From Cruorifilaria tuberocauda (taxonomy: Eukaryota; Nematoda; Chromadorea; Rhabditida; Onchocercidae): a stretch of DNA of 64,000 bases. The notes below the pieces were generated by a model. The model saw only the letters and a program-made list of their open reading frames with translations. It made no database searches and was not told where the DNA came from. The translations under genes were made by a program, and so were the position numbers. The stretch lies in NCBI GenBank assembly GCA_013365365.1, contig JABVXU010000037.1:124001-188000 (forward strand), in the 5' to 3' direction. This document shows, piece by piece, positions 42,979-54,965 of this stretch (position 1 is its first letter; each line of letters starts with the position of its first letter).

Positions 42979-45900
42979 CTATTTATGGTTAATATTGTTG
43001 CTGCTGCCTAAAATAAGATCAGCAACTGTTTCAGCGCAACCCCAGCCTAGAGTTAAACCGTGTCCACCATGACCATAATTGTGGATTACCTGAAAAAAAT
43101 CGAATTTCTTTTCTGAAATTTTAATCTAAAAACTTTTTATTTAAAAAATCAACTCTAAATTTCTAAAAAATCAGATAGAAATTTCAGCATACAATTTAAA
43201 GCATGTCGAACAATAATAACTGAAATAGTAAACCTAATCCTGCAAATCAATAATTGAATGATTACTGTAGATTAATTACAAATTCCAATATTATAGAGGA
43301 TAGTGCTAAAGATCAGATGCATCATATCATGAAGAATGAAGGATATTCGGCATAGTAGCCAATACTCTTACTTAAGAAAATTTGAATCTTCTATAATATT
43401 GATATTAAACGAACTTTAATTATTCTCTCGTTAGAATTTTCCTTCGATTTCGTAGCTGGGAATCGAATCGTTGTCATTTCCAATCGAATACCTCCCTTTC
43501 GACCTGGTCTCAAACCAGACCACTCGTTCAGAATAGCTGCACCCTATGAAATATCAGTCATCCAGTATATCAACAATTAATTCTGCTAGTTTTGCATTGG
43601 ACATTAAAATGAGCATTAACCAAGTTCATTCTGCTTGATAATTTTCGTAATTAACTATGCTGTGATGAGTTAAAGTAAATAAGAGAGAACTATATTAAAT
43701 AGTATAGAATTGGACTTCCCTTGAATGAGATTTCAGTTAGATTTGTTTTCTAGAATTCATATTAATACTTGAAAAAAAATATTTCTTCAATTATTTTAAT
43801 AAAATGGGAAACAATGAAAATAAAAGAGAAATCCTTTTATAACCTCCACAAATTATTTAAGTAAAAAACAAAAAGATGCCATATTAGGAAATAATTAAAG
43901 GTCTATAAAATCTTTCTTAGTAGAATTTTAACTCCTTAATTTTGACACAACTCATACTTTAATTGCTGGATGTAATCGATAGTACCGGTTAAGGATATCG
44001 GCACGATCAGCGGGTGTAATTTCAAGATCATATCGACCTGCCTGTTTCACAGATCCAACGAACAGTTTGTCCGTACTAAGTACAAAAAAAACAATAATGT
44101 AGAACAAATGTGATAATTAGAATATGGTATGCTGTGACAAGATAATCGGAAGACAAATATACAAAAGATTAGAATGAACGAAAAAGCAAGAAACTAACGT
44201 CGGTATAGAAAACGTATCAAATCTTTTGTATAGAAAATGCTTATGCCATGTTGCATTCAGCTGAAATAATATTGAAATAAATTTTTACAAGATAAAACTA
44301 TTTTAATACATAAAAATTAATAATTTCAACAATGAAAAACTAAAAAAATAATCTCACATTCAACCGAAGCGAACATTCTGTAATAAAATTGATTTTTTTA
44401 TAAAAAAGAGGAAAGCATATGATCTGCAATGTTTTACTACTATTGAAATGTCTAAACTATTAATTATTTTATCAAAATTTAGTCCTATATTTAGAATATT
44501 ATTATAAAAATTAGTAAGGAAGTGTGACGAGACATATTTTCAATAAGAAAAGAACATATTGTCTCACATCAAACTAACCAAAAGTTATGAAGTCAAATTG
44601 ACTAAAAATCTTTTACGAAATGAATTAAAAAATTATCAGCATTTCGTTTCGTCATATCGCATAATTTGTAAAAGTTGAGATATAAATGGGTTTTCCTGAA
44701 AATAAATATTACTTCAAATATAATGCCTCGTATCGGAAACATATTCTTATGATCACCATCACCCGCGACTTTGCCACCGTTTAATCCTGCACAATTCACA
44801 ATAACATCAAATTCGTCGAAGAGCTATAAATAATCTATTATTATCATTTCATGATTTAAAATTTACTCTCTTTCTTACTGCTGCATTATTTTAAAATCAG
44901 TAAATATAAAAGTAATAGATAGTCTTGGGAGTGAGCACTCTAATACATAATTTTTACCCCCATAAATGATATTTTCGACAACTTCATTACTTGCAAACAA
45001 ATTTCCTAATCACAAAGAATGAAAATAACGGAAAAATGATGAAATAATGATAATTTAATACACCGTCAATAAATCTTGACCACTCTAAATTTAATTACAA
45101 ACTTAAAATCTAATTGATTATTTGCTTTTCAGATTAAATCAAATGAAATCAATAATTATTTTCAGAATTTTCCATATCAAAATTATTTATTGGCCTAATA
45201 AGATAAACCGTTTAAAAAAAATACAAATTAAAGAAGAGAAAGTAAACTTACATCCTTAGTTGTATTGATATGACGACGGATAAAACGTACACCTTTTGCT
45301 ATTAACTGCTTTTTCATCCATGGTATATATTTACCTCCTTCGGTTGTATATGCTGTAAAATGTATCGCAAACGTACGGCTATTTTCACCTTGATCAGCAA
45401 ACTGCTGCATTTCATTCTCTCGAAGATAACGGAAATTGTAAACAATGTCACCATAAATTTCATCCTTTAAAACAATTTCAATAATCATGCTAAATTTATT
45501 GCAGCAATTTTAGTATATACCAAAAAAACAAAAATTTTGATAAAGCACTGTAAAAATAAATAAAATAATCATTTTGATATGTTCCGAAAAAAGCACTAGT
45601 TTTCATACTTTGAAAAAATAAAGATAAATTTTAAAGGAAAAATCAAATTACAGAACTTGTTCAACAAGTTCCGTCAAATTTGTTGACAAAATATGTCCCG
45701 ATAATAAATTAACACCAGATACTTCACCACCATATTCTCGAAACAATTTAGCATAACGACGAAATGATCGTTTCCCATAAGCCCTGAAAAATAAAAATAG
45801 AAATGAAATGAAAAAACTTTAATTAAAAGAAAAATTATGAAATTTTTCCTTGGTTATTAAAAATAATGAAGTAATTAATCTAAATAAGGTCTACATAAAT

Positions 45901-46786
45901 AATAAGAAATGGACAATATTCAAAATACTCTAATATATTATATGTATCGAAAAGTCTGTAGATCACTTAGTTTTTTAAAAAATACTTTAAACTGTAGCTA
46001 ATTTTATCTTCTTCACACCATTCATTGACACATGTATTCGTCTTCCTTTCTGTAGATGTCATTATTTTATTCGTGATTTTCTGATTTTTCCCACCTCCCG
46101 CTCCCTTATTTCCCTGAAGAATTATCCCGGAACAAAGGAACAAATTCCTTCTATCAGGTATATATCACATATATCAAAAACTTCAGTTTTTTCAAGTCTT
46201 CTGAAATTTTGATCGGAAATCTTTAACTGGAAATCGATTTAGCAAAATACTTTCATCGTCATTTATCATCATGCACTCAAAAAATTTTAATTGAATCTTT
46301 CAAAGTTATTACTTCATAGGCAGCAGATAAACTGAATGCTGCTTAATTAATTAAATTGATTTAAGCTATTCATATAGTAATGTAAAGAGGAATTTCTAAC
46401 TGATACACGCTACACAATACATTACTCAAAAAAACAAGCAAAGGAAAATTTGTAATAATTGACAAAATGAAAAAACGTGAAAGTTAAAATTAATGATTCT
46501 AGTTACAGACGAAAAATGAAAAGAAGAAAACTGAGATATTGGACAATAGTGAAATCCTTTAATTTGCTTTTTTTAGTCGTATTGAAACAAACCTGTTTTG
46601 AAGTGTATCAACTCGAAATAAGCCAGCAGGACCAAAACTAACAGTCTGTTCAAATGGTACGTTGTAAAAAACGGTGATATTAAGACTTGGATCACGTTCA
46701 ATCAGTGCCAAGGCTGACGATGCCCCAGCAGAACCTTCACCAATAACTGCCACAGATATACCACCACGGGTTTCGCCACTTCCCAT
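42979..46786 (-). CDS. D-aspartate / D-amino-acid oxidase (FAD enzyme)
   Basis: Flavoenzyme that deaminates D-amino acids with release of H2O2 and ammonia. Eight exons in phase: 46786–46593, 45783–45657, 45464–45252, 44823–44713, 44260–44199, 44075–43958, 43543–43415, 43089–42979; 354 residues, the normal family length. Seen: FAD-binding [18 protein letters not shown] (Gly-X-Gly-X2-Gly), [65 protein letters not shown] with the substrate Arg, and the DAO signature [19 protein letters not shown]. Nematodes carry both D-aspartate and D-amino-acid oxidases; the sequence looks closer to the D-aspartate type, but I could not settle it. The C-terminus is NHK, without the SKL-type peroxisome signal. 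No signal peptide is present in this model. Confidence 0.93.
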
Positions 46787-49700
46787 TATTACTTCAAACA
46801 AATTTTCTTTTTTTTCCTAATAAATACAATCTTGCTACGAATAAACCACATTTGTTGTTTCTCATTCGCATAAGTTAGTTATTCATTGGTTGATTGATTA
46901 CTATTTATAATTAAAAATTTGCATGATTAAAAAAAAAAACCCATGATTTTGTAATATAATAAAAATTATTAAATCTTCATTATATGATTAAAATTCTTCA
47001 TTTTATAAGAAAAAATTCCATTTGTTTTCAATCAAAGTGATGAAATTGCTCAATATATTTTAAATTTCTTTAACCTTACATTATTCTTTACTTTGTGGAA
47101 ATGATTTTAACTTTTCCTAAGTTGAAGTGTATTACATTATTTGATCGCTCATCTGAAAAATTTCCTGGTTCCCTCCAATGTTTAAAGCTATAACATTATC
47201 TTTGTCAAATGATGAAAAATTATTTTGTGCTAAAAACTGTGCATACATCTTATACAAAATAAATACAAATATATATACAAAATAAATCTTATTTTGCTTA
47301 ATTAATTGCTCACGTTAATTTTTTTCTCATATAATTAATAATCTCTTTGCGTATTTCGAAGTATTCTAAATATCAAACTTCTAATTATTTCTTCTGAACA
47401 TGAAAAATAGTCAAAAACTATAACTCAAATAAAAATAAACTTTAACAAACCTATAGCCACCACAATAAGCAATATTAGCAGATCCATTTTTCCAAATATT
47501 CCGTGCAAATATGGACGTAAAAAGAATTGCGCTCCTATTTTTATCACTAAAAAGTAATTTTAAAAAAATATTAAAAATAAAAAAGTCCAAAATATTATTG
47601 TAGTGTAAAATGGGAAAAAGAAAAGACTGCAGAAATCAATGTAACAGATTTTTTTGAAAACTTCCTTTCAAACTTCATAGAAAAACCTGTTATAATAATG
47701 ACAATTTTAATGTGGTTTGTTAGTTAATATTTCAAGATGAGAGAAAATTTCTAGATCGACTAGAAAATCCTTAAACAAAAAAGATAAAGAAAGAATAAAT
47801 GAATGAAATTTGTCGAATGCTTTATCACTTATTCAATTTTTGTAAAGGAAATGCAGAATTAATAATTGATTTTTAAAGATGTTTTGAAAGAGTTGTCAAT
47901 CAAACATGAAGAGAATACCTTTCTTGCGTAAATGTGGCATATAGATAGGATTTTGCAAAAAATAACATATGCGAAACGATTTTCTTGAAAAATTAAAAAA
48001 ACAAAAAGGATGTTTCGGATAATGTTTGAAACTTAGACGCTTGGAAGCCTGCTAAATCAAATTTAAAAATTAAACATCAGTGTGAACTATAATCACAAAA
48101 TGAACAAAAAAATTTTTCCAGAAAAACATACCTGATAGTTCAATAAGTTAAAGTAAATGTAACAAAAGAGATTAGTTTTTAGTGAAACTACAACGATTTT
48201 GAAGAAGCGATTGAACAAAATATTCCATCCAAAGTTAGTGTGCTAAACCCAGACCAAATTCGGTATTTGGAAATTGGAAAATTTTGCGGATAAGCGATAT
48301 GATCGTGTTAGCGCAATGTCAATGCAAATAACCTGAGTATATTAAATTCTAGGTACAATTGTACACAAATGAAAAGCGCAAACATTAAGAAATATATTAA
48401 GAGATGAAAAAATTTTCAACTTAAAATGTTATATAATCAATGAAGAGTTAATTCAAGCTAGCAATAAAGTAACTTTAAATAATAATTATTAACCCATATA
48501 TAGCAATAGATTTTAATTGATCATATTAAAGAAAAGAATAGTATTTCCTGCAAGCTTAAAAATCAAGTAAAGATCGAGATGATTTTTTCCATGAAATTTA
48601 ATTACGGATACGAATTCCTTACAAAATTCAGTCAAAATGACAGAAATAATAGCAGACAGCAAATAGTTAATAATAACAATGATAAATGGTGGTGATTAAT
48701 ATTAATAATTAGTACTAGTAACTCTAATAATGATAAAAATATAATAGCAATATTTCAGTACTTCGGAAGAATGAGGGAGAGAGAAAAATGAAGAAAATTT
48801 GAAAAATCACGAAAAAAAGTTTATTTTAAAAACTTAACAAATCACTCGGTAAAGCAGAAAAACCAGTAAATCAATTGTAAAGATGACAATGATAGGGTAA
48901 AATCGCAAAGAGAAGTAAGGTAAAATTATAGAGAGAATAGGAATAAGAATGAATGAAAGGCGGAAATATGAAAAGAATGAAAAAAAAAACTGCCATTGCA
49001 AACGTTCAATGATGATTAACATGTGATAATATGATAAATACGACAGCATAAATACGAGAATGATAATGACTGTAATTTGTACAGTAATAATAATCACGAT
49101 ATAAACAAACATTAATTATCATATTGTTTGATAAATTAGAAAAGTAAACATGGCAAGAAAACGATAAAGAATGATAATTAAGATAATAACAGAAAACGGA
49201 TTATAGAATGAAACAAATGAAAGGATTATAGATTAGATCTCTACATATAATCGTTGAAATTATTGAATGACAACATTCATAAAAGTAACATGTAACAAGT
49301 GATAAAATTCGTGTATATATATTAAATTATTTAAAACCGAAATCAAAAAGATCACACTGAATAATTAAATGAAAAATTTTAAAGATTAAAAAACTTTCAA
49401 AGAGAAATTTAAAAAATACGAAAAAATTATAAGAAAGAGATGGATAAAATTCTCATAGATCAGTAAAAATTTTTAGCAGCATGCTCTTTCAAGGGTGATA
49501 ACATCGGTGGTTATTCTGTGTAATGAACAATTAAGTGCGATCAAAAACAAATAAGCACCCGAAATTTAGAAAATAGGATTATACCATATGAAAGAATGTA
49601 AGCTCTCGATGGTTAAATAAATTTATCCTATTACGCTAATCACCTAATTTCTTTACTAAAGTCGCTTCTAAGTCAAATATCACTTATTCTGTTTCGTTTG

Positions 49701-51664
49701 GTTTTGATGATGATTGATAAAGCTGTCAATAATTAGTACGAATTTTTAAGCTCTTTCACACACTAATAATATCTGTGGATATTCTCTAATAATGAGGATA
49801 TCTATGTTCAATTTCATTAATAAAAAATGATATAAACAAATATAAATAATAAAATTTAATATTAAAATTGTTGCACTTCAGGAATATTAATTGATCGCAA
49901 GTAATACTAATAAAAAATACGATGAGCAATAACCGTAAAAGTGACAAAGAAACAGAAAATTAATAAATAAATGAATATATAAGGAAAGAAATTACATAAT
50001 ACGATAAAAGCAAACATTATAATTTGCACAAACGAGCAAGCAATTTTGATATGAATAAATTAAAAACTTCAGTAATCTAAATTCAAGCAATCCAGAACAG
50101 CATGTAATTTTGGAATATAAATATTTGTACAAGATATTCTTCGCATTCTAGCCGTATCAACCAACCAATGCTTAAATAATTTAAGAGGAAAAGTTAAGTT
50201 ATCTTTTTCTTCATTTCACCAACCTGATATGAATGAATTTACAATTGTGCAAAACAGAAAGGAGGAATATATTAATTGAAATAAAATAACAAATTCAGAA
50301 ATTTTTTTAATATTACTTATTTTTTCTTTTTTTCCAATTTATTTATCTAATGTGTTTATTTGTGTAATACTGTTTATTTTTATTTCTTATTGTAGATCCG
50401 CTAGATCTTTATTACAATATGTTTACCATTAACTTTACGTAAGTTACTGGTACTACCATTATTTACATACGTGTATAAATGTGTATATGTGTGCACTTTT
50501 GTGAGTATCCATGTGTGTTTAAAGGAAATTATAACTGGCAGATGAAGTCTTCCAAACTGGATTACATTTCATTAAAATATAAGAGCTGCATTTCAATCAA
50601 TGTCATCACACAATGTTATTGGAGAAAAGTGAGTGATATTTCAATAAGGTAGATTTTATTTCAAACAAAGAGACGAAGATTTGTTAGGGAAGAAAAAAAT
50701 AAATGAAAATTATTAGAAAATTCAACATTTCAACTAAGTTTAACTTTCAACCTACGATGTTTATTAGGGTACGTCACAATACAAATTTACAGTTAGTTTT
50801 ACGGAAAATTACTTGATAAAAATTTACCTTATTGAATAATAATATTTCGTTCTCAAAATGACTTCCATCGGAGTTACCGTCACATGGTCAAACTCCTGAA
50901 AAAACAATGTTTGATAATTAAAATGTAGGTATGTAATTTAAATAATGAATAAATATTTCGAATTCAGATAATAATATAAAGTTGAAAAAGAAATGCCCTA
51001 ACAATATTTAAGTTTTAATTCTGAGAAAAAATATAATTAAAAGTCCATACATATTCAAGATCACTTCCTTTACAACGTACATTTGACATGATTGAAATAT
51101 TCGGCTGAAATGATTCATTCAATGATTATAAAATGAATTATCTAGCGACTATTCACTCTGCGAAATCTAAATTTAATTTTCTTTTAAGTTGAAATCGGTG
51201 AATATTATAAGCGCATTTATTATTTCTACTCTACGATAATACAAACGTTTGTGGCATCCCTGTACATTTCATAAAATTTCATTTATTGTTATTCGTTTTT
51301 GCAACCAGACAATAAGAAACAAACGAAGATGGTAAGCATAGCTTTTATTCAATAATAAAAATATAAAAATAATGGAAGGTTGTAAAAAATTGACCAAAAT
51401 CCGGAACAAAAAACATACAATATATGGAAAACTATATTGTTTATTTATCGCATGTTGTTAAAAAATTAGTGAACAAAAATTTTTTTAGATTTTCGAAAAA
51501 AAAAGAATTTAAATTGAGAAAATATAAATCGGAAAAGTTACACTGATCACAATCAATTACACTGAGCAACAATCAAACAAATGAAAAGTTCGAATACAGA
51601 AATCAGACAAAAAAGGCATTTTGTTGCCTATATAAAACAACCTATTGTCACATACATGGCAAAA
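46787..51664. other. 4.9 kb AT-rich stretch, at most one exon-like piece
   Basis: Apart from the exon candidate at 47455–47552 nothing could be supported. A long hydrophobic minus-strand frame at 48834–49112 comes from A-rich plus-strand sequence and has no splice or family support. The region between 49100 and 51660 is similarly featureless. Confidence 0.5.
47455..47552 (-). CDS. Isolated exon candidate, unassigned
   Basis: A segment bounded by TTTTTAG (3' site) and TATAG/GTTTGTT (5' site) is open in two minus-strand frames. One reads NRSAILFTSIFARNIW and NIAYCGGYR; the other begins with ATG and reads MDLLILLIVVAI, which resembles the start of a signal peptide. Neither frame joins in phase to the downstream oxidase gene starting at 46786. 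It could be a first exon of an unseen gene, an untranslated exon, or chance. Confidence 0.2.
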
Positions 51665-53738
51665 TTATAGGAAAGGATTTGGGCGAGATCCATAAGGCGG
51701 AAAAAGTTTGCCCTTTTCTCTTAATTGGTCATACGCTATCCGGATGTGATGAGGTTTCAATGGCTCAGTCTCCTCGCCCATTCGTTCTCGAATGTCCAGT
51801 GCTAAAATAGTATGTCTCAAAAGTGGCTTTAAAAAATCAAGATGGTACATAAATATAATCAAAAAACTTCTGCAAACTTCACGAATAATTTCAATCAAAA
51901 CAATGAATATTAAAAAAGTGAAGGGAAGAGAACCTTCTTCGACAAGTTCTCCAGCAAATACTTTGGCAAGTCCCGCAACGGCTATTATAACATTATGTCC
52001 TGGTGTGACACCGGTTGCTTGCTGGATAAGCTGAACAAGTCCTTTTCTTTTATGATTTATAATGAAAATAATTAAAGAAAATAAAAAAATCCCGAATTTG
52101 ATTCACTTTTTTACCTAAATTTTCGAGCTTCAATGAGATTTTGCGCATAACTAACAAAGTTCCTCAGCAAAATAATATCATGAGAAATTTTTGTCATAGG
52201 AAAAAAACATTATGAACATGAAAACTGAATGAATGTTTGAAAAAAAATACTTTTCGAATTGAACTTTTGGGAAAAGATGACCGTCGGAAGCATTCGTACC
52301 GGGCTAGTTGTTCAGTGGAAAAATTAGCAACCAATATCCTATAAATCATGAAAAAAAGTAATTAATAAAAGAGTATCGGAAAGTTTCAGTAAAGATATTG
52401 AGGATTCTCCTTCACTCTCTTTCGAAAATAATTTATCCCTATTTCTTCGTTAACATAAAATACTTATACTATCCAAGCGTTGAGTAAATATAAAAAGTAA
52501 GCTATCAACAATAAATACTGCATTTTTTGACGCAGGATTTCATCCTGTTTGCTTAATTTTTTTGGTTGCAAGGCAGTTTCATTTTGTTCATCATCGGAAT
52601 TTTCAGTGTCCGGAGATTCTCGTCTGCTGAGACCTGCCTCCTGTAATTTGTACTGGAAAATTATCGCTTAGCATCACTCTCATGACAAAAAGAATGCGAA
52701 GACAGAACTGTCATAGGATTCATTTTTTAGATTGAACTAATCAATTTTTAGTATTGCAACTTTTTCCGACAGCACACTTTAGCATCATTATTACATACTA
52801 CCCACAGCAATAAATATCCAGAATTAATTTAAATGAAATAGTTTTAATAACGTCAATAATAAACTAACAATTAGGCAACTGCAAAATATAATCATGAAGA
52901 TCTTACTTTCCTGATGCTCGGTTTTTCATTATCCTTGATATTTTCTGCAAAGTGAACGCTCAACCCACTTTTCGAATTCGATGCAGTAGAGGAAGAGACT
53001 AAAGACGACTTCTTTGAGACAGCGTCCACTGCAGTAAAGTCCGCAGGATCCAGCTAAAACATCAACATATATATATATATGTAACTAAGGAATACCATTG
53101 ATAATAATTTTATTACTTGCTTTTGATTTCATAAAATTCGATTTATTATTCTGTCAGACCTTCCAAACTTCCCTCTTCCCAAGAACAACTCATGTAATCC
53201 ATACTAAACCGAAAAGCGGGTCGTCCAATAATTCGATGGCATGAATAGACAGCTCTCCTCTGTTGATATTGACCGGTACATTGTCTGCGCCAATATCTTT
53301 GTCAGGTTTTCGTTTTAAACTTGATGATTGCTGAAAACTTCGTACAATAATAAAAACAGTACCAAAACTAGTTATCCACAGAAAGCAGAAAAGAAAAATA
53401 AAAAAATAAAATAAGCAATTGTATTAATTTGTTGGGACATTTAATAATTGCTATAGATTGAATAAATGTTACACAATAACAGAAAGATACTGTCATTTTT
53501 CATTTTTCCAGCACAGAAGCATGAGACAAATACTGTCCATTTATTTTTAATCTACAAATAAATACGTAATAAACAAGTAGAAAATACTGGAACTAACCAC
53601 TTTCGATCCTGATACCGAGGTTCCATTGTCAAAAGTTTCAGTGCAACTCTGTTTAGCATCTATTTTTTTTTCCTCATCATTATCATCGCTATCACTTAAT
53701 TCACCCAGGAGATCAGCAACATCTGGCCAATCAGTCAT
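51665..53738 (-). CDS. taf-11: TAF11, TFIID subunit with histone fold
   Basis: Subunit of the general transcription factor TFIID; pairs with TAF13 through a histone fold. Seven exons in phase: 53738–53598, 53330–53205, 53053–52907, 52652–52519, 52338–52251, 52030–51934, 51801–51665; 289 residues. The N-terminal ~175 residues are polar and acidic (MTDWPDVADLLGELSDSDDN, later ENSDDEQNE), as in other TAF11 proteins. The histone fold follows: ILVANFSTEQLARYECFRRS, FPKSSIRKLIQQATG, HNVIIAVAGLAKVFAGELVE, RERMGEETEPLKPHHIR and AYDQLREKGKLFP, matching the conserved TAF11 core across its whole length. The start is the first ATG of an exon whose reading frame is open. It is head-to-head with the SDR-like gene at 54966. 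Confidence 0.95.
53068..53082. repeat. Short (AT)n run in a TAF11 intron
   Basis: About fifteen bases of alternating AT, lying just upstream (in gene sense) of the exon that starts at 53053. Confidence 0.7.
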
Positions 53739-54965
53739 TCTTAAAATTGACTGCTGAACGATATCACTTATCTACTAATTAACAATTTTAATCGGAAAAA
53801 ATATATTCAACGTAATGACTAAACTTTAGGTTAAATCAAACTGTAAATTAGATTTTTTTGGAGTAGTTTCCTTCATGTCTCTGTTCCGATAATAACAAAG
53901 TCCCTAGTGCCACATGTGCGATAATTTTCATTACCAGTTCTACCTAACTAAGATAATGGCTGAAGAAAATAAGTGCTAGATATAACTTAGCGCCTTCCAT
54001 TAAGCGAGTCAGTATCAATTCCAAAATGCTTTCATCCCAAATTAATTTCAGTTGGTTTGTTAACATAAAGCAATGTCTGTCTAACACAAAATTTCACAAA
54101 CGATAAACAAATTCTCGAGCTAAAATTGGAAAATCTTTTACGTTTGCTGAACAAAACGACTTCAGCCCAATTTAGCGAAATAGGTAAAAAACCGAACGTT
54201 AAACGAAAATCGCATTTCAACGCCAAGCCTCTGGGAAGTTAGCGACGTGAGAGTCACGTAACTTGTTAATGGGAATTGTTAGTTCAGTCGTTCTGAAATG
54301 TCTTTTTTGTTTTACGGTTGAGATGACATAGATTTCGAATTTCCCACTTCAATGACAAGATAAGATTTAATTTAGAAAGGAGCATGGAGAAATCTGAGGA
54401 TAGAATAATTAAAGTAACAAAGCATGAAGTTAATTTTTTTTAGTTAGTTTTGAGAATAAATGCTCATCTGCTTATTTTTGATATCTCTAAATGTGAAATT
54501 CAAAAATTATATTTTGTAATATTCATTTGCAGAATACTACATGAAATTTCTGCGAATTACTAAGGCGATGCTAAAATTATCCCAAATGTAGAAATGACAA
54601 TTTTATTATAATTGAATTGGATATGATGATTTTTTTAAATTTTGTTGTAGACACGAGCTCTTGCGATTTTGGTAGATTTTAGAAGAAAATTAAGTTAAGT
54701 CTTAGTGAGGAATAGAATCAAAAACATGTTTTTCATAAATGAAAGTTATGTCTGTTTTCTTCGTTTGTTTTTTGCTGTGTGAGTTTAATTCATATTACTG
54801 CCACTATTTAGTGTTAAGTTTAGTAGTATTTAATAGTAATGATAGTTAAATTGCATCATTCAAGTATGGTAATCATCTTAGTTCAATATTCCATCTAATT
54901 TTGGAAAGAATTGGAGAAAATTTTATCAAATACATATGTATGATCTTTTTTCAGGATATTATCTG
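53739..54965. promoter_or_regulatory. Divergent upstream region of taf-11 and the SDR-like gene
   Basis: 1.2 kb between two genes transcribed away from each other. A TTTTTTCAG acceptor ends at 54954, eleven bases before the ATG at 54966, and is a likely trans-splice site for the SDR-like gene. A minus-strand frame at 54032–54226 has no support. No promoter element was identified. Confidence 0.45.

Noticed and set aside
48834..49112. Long hydrophobic minus-strand frame that looks like several membrane spans
   Set aside because: It comes from A-rich plus-strand sequence with a monotonous Ile/Phe/Tyr composition; no acceptor, no family match.
52440..52518. Hydrophobic extension of TAF11 exon four that resembles a membrane span
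   Set aside because: It is intron read-through; the donor CA/GTATTT at 52519 joins in phase to the histone-fold exon.
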